From Alphaproteobacteria bacterium (GTDB taxonomy: Bacteria > Pseudomonadota > Alphaproteobacteria > VGDZ01), in assembly GCA_016869515.1 (NCBI GenBank), contig VGDZ01000012.1, forward strand, positions 1-59,498: a stretch of DNA of 59,498 nucleotides. Direction: 5' to 3'. Positions 52,882 through 59,498 of the stretch are shown piece after piece; position 1 is the stretch's first letter; every line of letters begins with the position of its first letter. The notes beneath the pieces were generated by a model. The model had not been told where the DNA came from and did not search any database. It was given only the letters and a program-made list of their open reading frames with translations. Position numbers and translations under genes: made by a program.

Positions 52882-53873
52882 GTCTTGGGATCGCGCGATT
52901 TGGCGCGCAAGGTTTCGGCCTCGGTCGCGCGCCAGCAGGCGCTGCTTTGGCCCTCGGCCAGCGGCACCAGCGGCGGGCATTCCGCCCGGCAGCGTTCCTG
53001 GACGAAGGGACAGCGCGGAGCGAAGCGGCAGCCGCCCGGCGGCGCCGCCAGATCGGGCGGCGCGCCCTCGATCGGCACCAGCAGGCCGGCGCTGCTTTGC
53101 AGATCGGGAAAGGCGTTGTTGAGGCCCATGGTGTAGGGGTGGAAGGGCCGCGCCAGCACCGCGGCGGCGCTGCCGGACTCGACCACCTGGCCGGCATACA
53201 TCACCACCACCCGATCGCAGACATAGGCCACGACGCTGATGTCGTGGGTGACCAGGATCATCGACAGCCCAAGCCGGCGCTGCAATTCGCGGATCACGTC
53301 CAGCACCTGGCGCTGGATGATGACGTCGAGCGCGGTGACCGGCTCGTCGGCGATCACCAGCTTGGGATTCAGCGCCAACGCCAGCGCGATCGCCGCGCGC
53401 TGGCGCATGCCGCCCGAAAACTGGTGCGGATAGTCGACCAGCCGGGTCGGGCTGAGCCCGACCAGCTCGAACAGCTCGCTGGCGCGGCGCGCGGCGTCGG
53501 CCGCGCCCAGCCCGCCGCGCTCGGTCAGCACCTCGGCCAGCTGATCGCCGACGCGATAGACCGGGTCGAGCGAGTTCATCGCGCTTTGCGGCACGAAGGC
53601 GAAGCCGCGCCAGCGCAGGGCGCGATAGGCCGCGGCATCGAGCGCCAGCAAATCCTGGCCGAGAAAGCGGATCTTGCCGCCGACGATGCTGGCATTGCGC
53701 GGATAGACGCCGGTGACGGCTCGCGCCACCGTGGTCTTGCCGCAGCCGGACTCGCCCACCAGCCCCACCACCTGGCCGGCGCCGACGGTGAAGCTGGCGC
53801 CGTCGACGGCATGGATCGCGCCCCGCGGCGTGCGGTAGTCGACCTTGAGTCCTTCGACCGCCAGCACGTCCAT
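52866..53873 (-). CDS. Peptide-type ABC transporter ATP-binding protein (DppD/OppD-like)
   Basis: This 335-residue ATPase has Walker [14 protein letters not shown], signature [15 protein letters not shown], Walker [13 protein letters not shown] and the Cys-rich C-terminal motif [15 protein letters not shown]. It pairs with the DppF-like subunit. It lies 3 nt after the dppC gene. Confidence 0.9.
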   Translation of the reverse strand: MDVLAVEGLKVDYRTPRGAIHAVDGASFTVGAGQVVGLVGESGCGKTTVARAVTGVYPRNASIVGGKIRFLGQDLLALDAAAYRALRWRGFAFVPQSAMNSLDPVYRVGDQLAEVLTERGGLGAADAARRASELFELVGLSPTRLVDYPHQFSGGMRQRAAIALALALNPKLVIADEPVTALDVIIQRQVLDVIRELQRRLGLSMILVTHDISVVAYVCDRVVVMYAGQVVESGSAAAVLARPFHPYTMGLNNAFPDLQSSAGLLVPIEGAPPDLAAPPGGCRFAPRCPFVQERCRAECPPLVPLAEGQSSACWRATEAETLRAKSRDPKTWLRS

Positions 53874-53876
53874 GGC

Positions 53877-54794
53877 CTAGTCCCGCAGCTTGGGAAACAG
53901 CACTTCCTCGTAACCGCGGGTGAGGAAGAAGCCCGCCACCACCACCACGACGATGCACAGGCCCGGCGGCACGAACCAATGCCAGCTGCCGCGCGACAGC
54001 GCCTGCGAGGTGAAGGCGTCCTGCAGCATGTAGCCCCAGGACACGGTGCGCGGATCGCCGAAACCGAGGAAGCTGACCGCGGCCTCGGTCAGGATCGCCC
54101 AGCCGATGGCGATCGAGCCGTAGAGGAACGACAGCGGCAGGATGTTGGGCGCGACGTGCACGAACAGGATGCGGCCGTGGCCGGCGCCGGTGACCCGCGC
54201 CGCCTCGACATAGCCGCGCTCGCGGATGGTCAGCACCTGGCTGCGGATGACGCGCGCGGTGTTGGGCCACAGCAGGATCGCCACCGCCAGCACCACGTTC
54301 CACACCGAGGGCTTGAGGAAAGCGGTCAGCACGATGACGAAGGGCAGGAACGGAATCGACAGCGCGGTGTCGGCAACGCGCATCAGCACGGCGTCGACCC
54401 AGCCGCCGAAATAGCCCGACAGCAGCCCGATCAGGGTGCCGATCGCCACCACCACCATGGCGGCGGTGACGCCGACGATCAGCGCGGCGCGGGCGCCGTA
54501 GACCAGCTGCGAATAGATGTCGCGGCCGGAATGGGTGGTGCCGAGCCAATAGGTCTCGCCGGGCGGAAGGTTGCGCGCCAGACGTCCGTTGGGCTGGAAC
54601 AGGATCTGCAGCGGATCGTGGGTGGCAAACTGGTCGGCGAACAGCGCCACCAGCACGAACACCAGGTAGATCGAAAGTCCGGCCAAGGCGAAGGGATCGC
54701 GCGCCGGCTTGGCCAGGACATCGGCCAAGATCCGCCCGAGGCCGCGACGCTCGGCCTTGGGCAGAAAGGCGCCGGGTTCACTTGACGCGGTCAT
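53877..54794 (-). CDS. Peptide-type ABC transporter permease (DppC-like)
   Basis: This 305-residue inner-membrane permease has an N-terminal cytoplasmic segment, six membrane helices, the motif GTTHSGRDIYSQLVYGARAAL and the EAA loop YVEAARVTGAGHGRILFVHVAPN. It overlaps dppB by 17 nt. Confidence 0.9.
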   Translation of the reverse strand: MTASSEPGAFLPKAERRGLGRILADVLAKPARDPFALAGLSIYLVFVLVALFADQFATHDPLQILFQPNGRLARNLPPGETYWLGTTHSGRDIYSQLVYGARAALIVGVTAAMVVVAIGTLIGLLSGYFGGWVDAVLMRVADTALSIPFLPFVIVLTAFLKPSVWNVVLAVAILLWPNTARVIRSQVLTIRERGYVEAARVTGAGHGRILFVHVAPNILPLSFLYGSIAIGWAILTEAAVSFLGFGDPRTVSWGYMLQDAFTSQALSRGSWHWFVPPGLCIVVVVVAGFFLTRGYEEVLFPKLRD

Positions 54795-55755
54795 GGCTCA
54801 CCCGCGGATCGAGGGCAGTATAGGCGAGGTCCGCCACCAGGTTCATGACGACGAACACGCCCGAGATCAGCAGAAAGGCGCCCTGCGCCAAGGGATAGTC
54901 CGAGGACGACACCGCCCCCACCAACAGCCGGCCCAGCCCCGGCCAGGAGAACACGGTCTCGACCACGACATTGCCGCCCATCGCCAGCCCGAGCCCGAGC
55001 GCGAACGCCGTCACCACCGGCAACAGCGCGTTGCGGGCGGCGTGGCGGATGACGATGCGCCATTCCGACAGCCCCTTCATCCGCGCCATGGTGACGAAGT
55101 CTTCGTGCATGACCTCCAGCATGGTCGAGCGCATCAGCAAGAGCGGCAGGCCCTGCAGATAAAGCGCCAGCGTCAGCGCCGGCAGGGTCAGATGGCGCAG
55201 GAAGTCGAGCGAGAGGAAACGCTCCAGCTCGCTGTCGTAGAAGGCGCCGGCGCTGTTGGCGCCGCCGGCCGGAAACCAGCCCAGGCCGAAGCTGAACACC
55301 GCCAGCAGCAGCATGCCGACCCAGAACTCGGGCGCGGCGCGCGTGGTCAGCACCAGCGGCACGCCGATGCCCTCGATCCAGGTACCGCGCTTCCAGGCCA
55401 GGAAGGCGCCGACCACGACGCCGAAGACGTAGGCCAAGCTCAGCCCGGTGACGGTCAGCACGATCGAGTTGGGAAACGCCGCCATCAGGATGTCCCACAC
55501 CGGCTTGCGCTGGTGGAAGGACAGTCCGAGTTCGCCCGACAACAGATTGCCGATATAGATCAGGTACTGCTCCCACAGCGGCCGATCGAGACCGAACTGA
55601 CGCAGCATCGCTTCCTGCTGGTCCTCGGTCATGGTCTCGTTGATGTAGGCCGCCAGCGGATTGCCCGGCATCAGCCGGAACATCAGGAACAGGATGGTCA
55701 CCACCGCCCACAGCACGAACAGGCTGTGCAGCAGGCGCCGCCCAAGGAACGCCAT
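54778..55755 (-). CDS. Peptide-type ABC transporter permease (DppB-like)
   Basis: This 325-residue permease has the typical opening RRLLHSLFVLWAVVTILFLMFRLMPGNP, six membrane helices and the EAA loop FVTMARMKGLSEWRIVIRHAARN. It starts 31 nt after the binding-protein gene and forms the channel with DppC. Confidence 0.9.
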   Translation of the reverse strand: MAFLGRRLLHSLFVLWAVVTILFLMFRLMPGNPLAAYINETMTEDQQEAMLRQFGLDRPLWEQYLIYIGNLLSGELGLSFHQRKPVWDILMAAFPNSIVLTVTGLSLAYVFGVVVGAFLAWKRGTWIEGIGVPLVLTTRAAPEFWVGMLLLAVFSFGLGWFPAGGANSAGAFYDSELERFLSLDFLRHLTLPALTLALYLQGLPLLLMRSTMLEVMHEDFVTMARMKGLSEWRIVIRHAARNALLPVVTAFALGLGLAMGGNVVVETVFSWPGLGRLLVGAVSSSDYPLAQGAFLLISGVFVVMNLVADLAYTALDPRVSHDRVK

Positions 55756-55786
55756 TTCCCGATGTCCCGGCTAGGATGCGCGACCG

Positions 55787-57469
55787 CTACTCGCCCGGCT
55801 TGAGGTCCTCCTTGCGGCCGGCGGGATAGTGCAGCTTGCCGTCGACCGTGCGATAGCCGGCCTGGGCCAGGATTTCCCTGGCCTGCGGCACGCCGGTCTT
55901 GGGATTGTCGACCGCGCTCGAATGCCAGAACTTGAGCGCCGGCGAGACATGCGAGTTGGCGGTCACGGCGTAGCCGTTCCACGCCGCCTGCACCATGACG
56001 TTGCGGTCCAGCGCCAGCGACAGCGCGCGGCGGAAGGCCGGCTCGTCGAACGGCTTGCGGCGGTGGTTGAAGGCCACGAACTCGAAGCCGATGTCGGTCT
56101 CGGGCGCCATCTGGATCGCCGGCACGTCCTTGGTCAGCTTCTCCAGCACTTCGGGATCGCCGCCGTAGTCGCCGAGGAAGTTGAGCTCGCCCGAGCGCAT
56201 CATGCCGATGGTGGCCTCGGGGTTGGGGATGATGCGCAGGATCCAACGCTCCATCTTCGGCGCCGCCCAATGCGCGCCGAAGCGCTCGAGCACGATCTCC
56301 TCGTTGAACCGCGCCCGCGCCAGCTTGAACGGGCCCGAGCCGACGGTCGAGGGTTCCTTCAGCTGGTCGACGTTCTCGGGCTTGTTGGCGAGGTCGGCCA
56401 GGACCGGTTCCCAGATGTGCTTGGGCACCAGGTTGATCTTGGCCAGCGAGGAGGTGATGAACGAGGCGTTGGGGCGCTTCAAGTGGAAGCGCACGGTGCG
56501 CTCGCCGGTGCGCTCGACCTTGTCGATGTCGACGACGAAGGGCCGGTACATCGGCACCTTGTCGCCGCGCGCCGGCGCCTCGAAGGAGAAGATCACGTCG
56601 TCGACCGTCACCGGCCTTCCGTCGTGCCAGCTCATGCCGGCGCGGATGGTGGCGTCGACCGCCTTCTCGCCGGCCCATTCGATCTTCTCCGCCGCCCACG
56701 GCCGCGGCAGGCCGTCGGGGCCGACCCGCGCGATGCGGTCCCAGATCAAATCGGTGACCCAGGAATCGGTCGCGCCCGAGATGTAGAGCGGGCTGAGCGC
56801 GATCAGGTTGAAGCGCGCGTTCAGCACCATGTCCTTGCGCTGGCCCAGCGGCGTGGCGCCGATGAAGGTCCACAGATTGCGGATGCCGACCCCGCTTTGG
56901 ACCACGATCGATTTCGGGTCCCACACCGTCTTGTTGAACGCGGCGATGTTGAAGGGGTGGACCAGGAAGGCATAGGGCTGGTCGCGGTCGATCATGGCCT
57001 GGGCCTGCAGCACCAGCTCCTTGCGCTTGGCCTGGTCGGTGGCGCCGCGCTGGGCCTCGGCCAGCTTGTCGTAGTCGGGGTTGTTGTAGCCGACGAAATT
57101 GAAGCCGGCCTTGGCGGTGGTGGAATGGAACAGGTTGAAGATCAGTTCGTCGGGGTCCGAACGCTCGGGCCGTCCGACCATGCGCCACATGGTGGTGTCC
57201 CAGCGCTCGCGCTCGAACCACACGATCTGGCTGTGCTGCTGGCGCGGCGTCGGCCGGACGTCGACCTCGAGCCCGAGCTGGCGCCAGGTCTGCGCCACCA
57301 GCAGCGCCGCCTGGTAGGCGGCCGGCGCCGAGGCCTGCGGATCGGAGTAGAGCACCAGCTTGCGCACGCGGTCGCCCGCGGCCTGGGCCAAGGCCGGCAT
57401 GCCCGGCAACGCTGCGGCGGCGCCGGTGCCCGCGGCCAATCCGGCGATGAAACGACGACGTGTGGTCAT
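55787..57469 (-). CDS. Peptide-type ABC substrate-binding protein (SBP family 5), apparently circularly permuted
   Basis: This 560-residue receptor has a Tat-like signal (TTRRRFIAGLAAGTGAAAA). In ordinary DppA-type proteins the mature chain starts with a LNP/SG....LY..L block and ends with a lobe containing Y(S/N)NPE.D.L, KR..LY.QAQ.....Q.P and a final HP segment. Here the order is reversed. Residues 36-200 match the C-terminal part (AQTWRQLGLEVDV, FVGYNNPDYDKL, KRKELVLQAQAMIDRDQPYAFLVHP). Residues 213-556 match the N-terminal part (LSPLYISGATDSWVTDLIWDRI, SWHDGRPVTVDDVIFSF, GSGPFKLARA, FDEPAFRRALSLALDRN). The chain ends at GYRTVDGKLHYPAGRKEDL, where a normal protein would continue into the block now at residue 36. 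It is the first gene of the importer operon. Confidence 0.85.
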   Translation of the reverse strand: MTTRRRFIAGLAAGTGAAAALPGMPALAQAAGDRVRKLVLYSDPQASAPAAYQAALLVAQTWRQLGLEVDVRPTPRQQHSQIVWFERERWDTTMWRMVGRPERSDPDELIFNLFHSTTAKAGFNFVGYNNPDYDKLAEAQRGATDQAKRKELVLQAQAMIDRDQPYAFLVHPFNIAAFNKTVWDPKSIVVQSGVGIRNLWTFIGATPLGQRKDMVLNARFNLIALSPLYISGATDSWVTDLIWDRIARVGPDGLPRPWAAEKIEWAGEKAVDATIRAGMSWHDGRPVTVDDVIFSFEAPARGDKVPMYRPFVVDIDKVERTGERTVRFHLKRPNASFITSSLAKINLVPKHIWEPVLADLANKPENVDQLKEPSTVGSGPFKLARARFNEEIVLERFGAHWAAPKMERWILRIIPNPEATIGMMRSGELNFLGDYGGDPEVLEKLTKDVPAIQMAPETDIGFEFVAFNHRRKPFDEPAFRRALSLALDRNVMVQAAWNGYAVTANSHVSPALKFWHSSAVDNPKTGVPQAREILAQAGYRTVDGKLHYPAGRKEDLKPGE

Positions 57470-57520
57470 GATGTTCCCCTCTCCCTGGTCCGACCGGCGC
57501 CCCGTGGCGCATCGGGCCTC

Positions 57521-57549
57521 GTTTCACATGTCGAAACAGGTTTTCGACA
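57521..57549. promoter_or_regulatory. Overlapping inverted repeats, probable IclR operator
   Basis: GTTTC-N7-GAAAC spans 57521-57537, and TGTCGAAA-N5-TTTCGACA, a perfect 8-bp dyad, spans 57529-57549. They share a central half-site. The TTTC...GAAA pattern is common in IclR-family sites. They lie in the 232-bp divergent gap between the binding-protein gene and the M28-like gene, close to the likely promoters. Confidence 0.65.
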
Positions 57550-57701
57550 GCGGGAATATTTGAGGACGGCGTTTCGCCCTTGGCAACTGCTTTCTTGCCC
57601 CGCCCTCGCCCCCGGGCCTAGAGTTCGATGCGGACGACGCAACAGCGTTTCGTCCGCCGATACGCCCGCAACCGCTGCCGCCACCGCCGACGAGACCGCC
57701 G

Positions 57702-59435
57702 ATGAACGACACCGAACGCAAGATCCTGGCCGACATCGCCTTGGCCGAACCCTGGGCGCTGATCGAAGCCTACGCCCAGATGCCGCGCTGGCGGCCCGAG
57801 GACGTCAACGGCGGCGTCGACCACCTCACCGCCATCCTCAAGCGCCTCGGCGTGCCGGTCGAGGTGCACGAGCCCGAGATCTACCTTTCGATCCCGCTCG
57901 GGGCGTCGGTCGTGGTCGGCAACCAGTCCTTCCGCGCCAAGCCGCCGTCGATGAGCCTGAGCGTGCCCGGCGGCGTCGAGGCCGAGCTGGTCTACCTGCG
58001 CACCAATCCGCACACCATGCGCTCCTACACCCGCAACCCCGAGGAGATCTTCGTCGACGGCAAGGCGGCGCTGGCCAAGGCCAAGGGCCGCATCGTCATC
58101 ATGGACGGCTTCGCCAATCCCGGCACCTGCTCCTTGCTGGAGGAGCAGGGCGCGGTGGGCGTCATCCCGGTCAACCCCGGCGTCGACATCCACTGGGGCA
58201 CCTGCACCACCATCTGGGGCTCGCCCGATCTGGACGACCTGCCGCGCAAGCCCAAGATCGCGGTGGCGGCGGTCAACAACCCCGACGGCAAGGCGATCGT
58301 CGCCTTGGCCGAGGCCGGCAAGCGCGGCCGGGTGGTGACCGAGATGCAGGAGGGCTGGTTCCGCCAGAAGGTGCCGGTGGTGACCATCCCCGGCGCGCGC
58401 GAGCCCGGCAAGTTCGTGTTCGTGCACGGCCATCTCGATTCCTGGGACGTCGGCGTGGGCGACAACGCCACCGGCGACGCCACCATGCTGGAAATGGCGC
58501 GGGTACTGTGGAAGCACCGCAAGAGCCTGGGCCGTTCGGTGCGCATCGCCTGGTGGCCGGGGCATTCGACCGGGCGCTATGCCGGATCGACCTGGTTCGC
58601 CGACCATTTCGCCCGGGACCTGGACGAGGACTGCGTCGCCCAGATCGACTGCGATTCGCCGGGCTGCCGCTGGGCGACCTCGTATCACCAGACCACGGCG
58701 ATGAGCGAGGTCGAGAGCCACGTCACCGACGTGATCCGCGAGGTCACCGGCACCGAGGCCAAGACCAAGCGCCCCAACCAGGCCGGCGACTACTCGTTCA
58801 ACAACATCGGCATTTCGAGCTATTTCATGCTGAGCTCGACCATGCCCGACGCGCTGCGCGCCGAGAAGGGCTACTACCAGGTGTCCGGCTGCGGCGGCAA
58901 CATCGCCTGGCATACCGAGAACGACACCATCGAGATCGCCGACAAGGACGTGCTGCTGACCGACATCAAGATCTATCTGTTGTCGACCTTGCGCAACGCC
59001 AATGCCGAGATCCTGCCCTACGACTGGCGGGCGACGGCCAAGGAGTTCGGCAGCACCATCGAGCGCTATCAGGGCGTCGCCGGCGCGGCGTTCGATCTGG
59101 GTCCGTCCAAGGCCGCGCTGGGGGCGCTGTCGGCGGCGCTGGACAAGCTTTACGCCGGCATCGCCGCCGGCAAGATCGAGCCCGCCGCGGCCAACGAGGC
59201 GCAGCTGCGCTTGGCGCGGGTGCTGGTGCCGATCAACTTCACCCGCGAGCCGCGCTTCCGCCACGATCCGGCCTATACCGTGCCGGCGCTGCCGACCTTG
59301 GCCAGCGCGGCCGAGATCCCGCATCTGCCCGAGGGCCTGCGCGGCTTCGGCCGCACCCAGGCGATGCGCGGCCAGAACCGGTTCGTGGCGGCGATGCGCG
59401 AGGCCGGGCGCATCGTCGCGGCGGCGCTGGGCTGA
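57702..59435 (+). CDS. M28-family metallopeptidase homologue with altered active site (divergent copy)
   Basis: This 577-residue paralogue of the protein at 49311-51041 has the same architecture: PA-like insert (residues about 120-215) then M28 core. Residues visible include His244 and Asp254 (HGHLDSWDVGVGDNATG), Asp318 (DCDSPGC) and His403 (WHTENDT). The Glu-Glu position reads His288-Ser289 within WWPGHSTGRYAGS. No signal peptide is present. It is divergent from the importer operon across a shared regulatory gap. A quinone-oxidoreductase-like gene follows 10 nt downstream. Confidence 0.75.
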   Translation: MNDTERKILADIALAEPWALIEAYAQMPRWRPEDVNGGVDHLTAILKRLGVPVEVHEPEIYLSIPLGASVVVGNQSFRAKPPSMSLSVPGGVEAELVYLRTNPHTMRSYTRNPEEIFVDGKAALAKAKGRIVIMDGFANPGTCSLLEEQGAVGVIPVNPGVDIHWGTCTTIWGSPDLDDLPRKPKIAVAAVNNPDGKAIVALAEAGKRGRVVTEMQEGWFRQKVPVVTIPGAREPGKFVFVHGHLDSWDVGVGDNATGDATMLEMARVLWKHRKSLGRSVRIAWWPGHSTGRYAGSTWFADHFARDLDEDCVAQIDCDSPGCRWATSYHQTTAMSEVESHVTDVIREVTGTEAKTKRPNQAGDYSFNNIGISSYFMLSSTMPDALRAEKGYYQVSGCGGNIAWHTENDTIEIADKDVLLTDIKIYLLSTLRNANAEILPYDWRATAKEFGSTIERYQGVAGAAFDLGPSKAALGALSAALDKLYAGIAAGKIEPAAANEAQLRLARVLVPINFTREPRFRHDPAYTVPALPTLASAAEIPHLPEGLRGFGRTQAMRGQNRFVAAMREAGRIVAAALG

Positions 59436-59445
59436 GGACCGCGAC

Positions 59446-59498
59446 GTGCGCGCCGGCTGGTACGAACGCGCCGGACCGGCGCGCGAGGTGCTGAGCGT
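59446..59498 (+). CDS. NADPH:quinone reductase / zinc-type alcohol dehydrogenase family, N-terminal fragment
   Basis: Only 17 codons are in the window. GTG at 59446 gives VRAGWYERAGPAREVL, matching the start of medium-chain quinone oxidoreductases (M.AAWYE..GPAREVL). GAGGACC precedes it. The gene is cut by the window edge and lies 10 nt after the M28-like gene, so the two are probably co-transcribed. Confidence 0.65.
   Translation, partial: MRAGWYERAGPAREVLS

Overview
The window is GC-rich DNA with tightly packed genes, and nearly every base is coding. It looks like an Alphaproteobacterium, possibly of the Rhodospirillales type. The evidence is a CcrM (GANTC) methyltransferase gene directly downstream of rnhB, an alpha8 (MmgR/suhB-type) small RNA, and many TRAP, tripartite tricarboxylate and ABC uptake systems. 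No IS element, phage gene, CRISPR array or rRNA is visible.

Layout. (1) 1-8.6 kb is an aromatic catabolic island. A NicX-like ring-cleavage dioxygenase and the start of an aminotransferase run leftward. A Rieske oxygenase, a glutamine-synthetase-like ligase, pcaH, pcaG, pcaB and a pcaD-pcaC fusion run rightward. Together the rightward genes could activate an aromatic (possibly an aromatic amine), make protocatechuate and send it down the beta-ketoadipate pathway. (2) 8.6-11.75 kb is an osmoprotectant-type ABC importer. (3) 11.9-18.2 kb holds a ThDP enzyme, a DUF1330 remnant, an FAH-family hydrolase, a VOC protein and a TRAP transporter with a terminator between its binding-protein and membrane genes. 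(4) 18.3-20.9 kb is an EmrAB-type efflux pair. (5) 20.9-32 kb is mostly housekeeping: ccrM, rnhB, a radical SAM protein, a thioredoxin-fold lipoprotein, two glycosyltransferase-like genes, a PDZ protein, moaB, two lytic transglycosylases, a uracil-DNA glycosylase, the small RNA, an N-formylglutamate amidohydrolase and tRNA-Val(GAC). (6) 32.1-37.4 kb is a PhnCDEE importer followed by a cytidylyltransferase-like gene and a MetE-like methyltransferase. (7) 37.5-41.1 kb is a TctCBA system with a GlcG/HbpS-like protein. (8) 41.2-43.7 kb holds a PEBP protein and a sulfur-transfer group (rhodanese, DsrE2, TusA). (9) 43.7-59.4 kb is a roughly 14-kb leftward operon: peptide-type ABC importer, IclR regulator, M28-like enzyme, two HyuB subunits and HyuA. 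A second M28-like paralogue is divergent from it.

The most unusual features are in region 9. The DppA-type binding protein (55787-57469) appears to be circularly permuted: the segment normally found at the C-terminus comes first. Both M28-like proteins lack the catalytic Glu-Glu pair and have His-Ser in its place. Overlapping inverted repeats between the divergent arms are good IclR operator candidates. The region looks like a dedicated system for importing and opening an unknown amide or cyclic-amide compound. Other notable signals are the alpha8 small RNA with a perfect dyad over its predicted -35 box, a tandem 20-bp repeat upstream of a lytic transglycosylase gene, and two GANTC sites in the ccrM leader.
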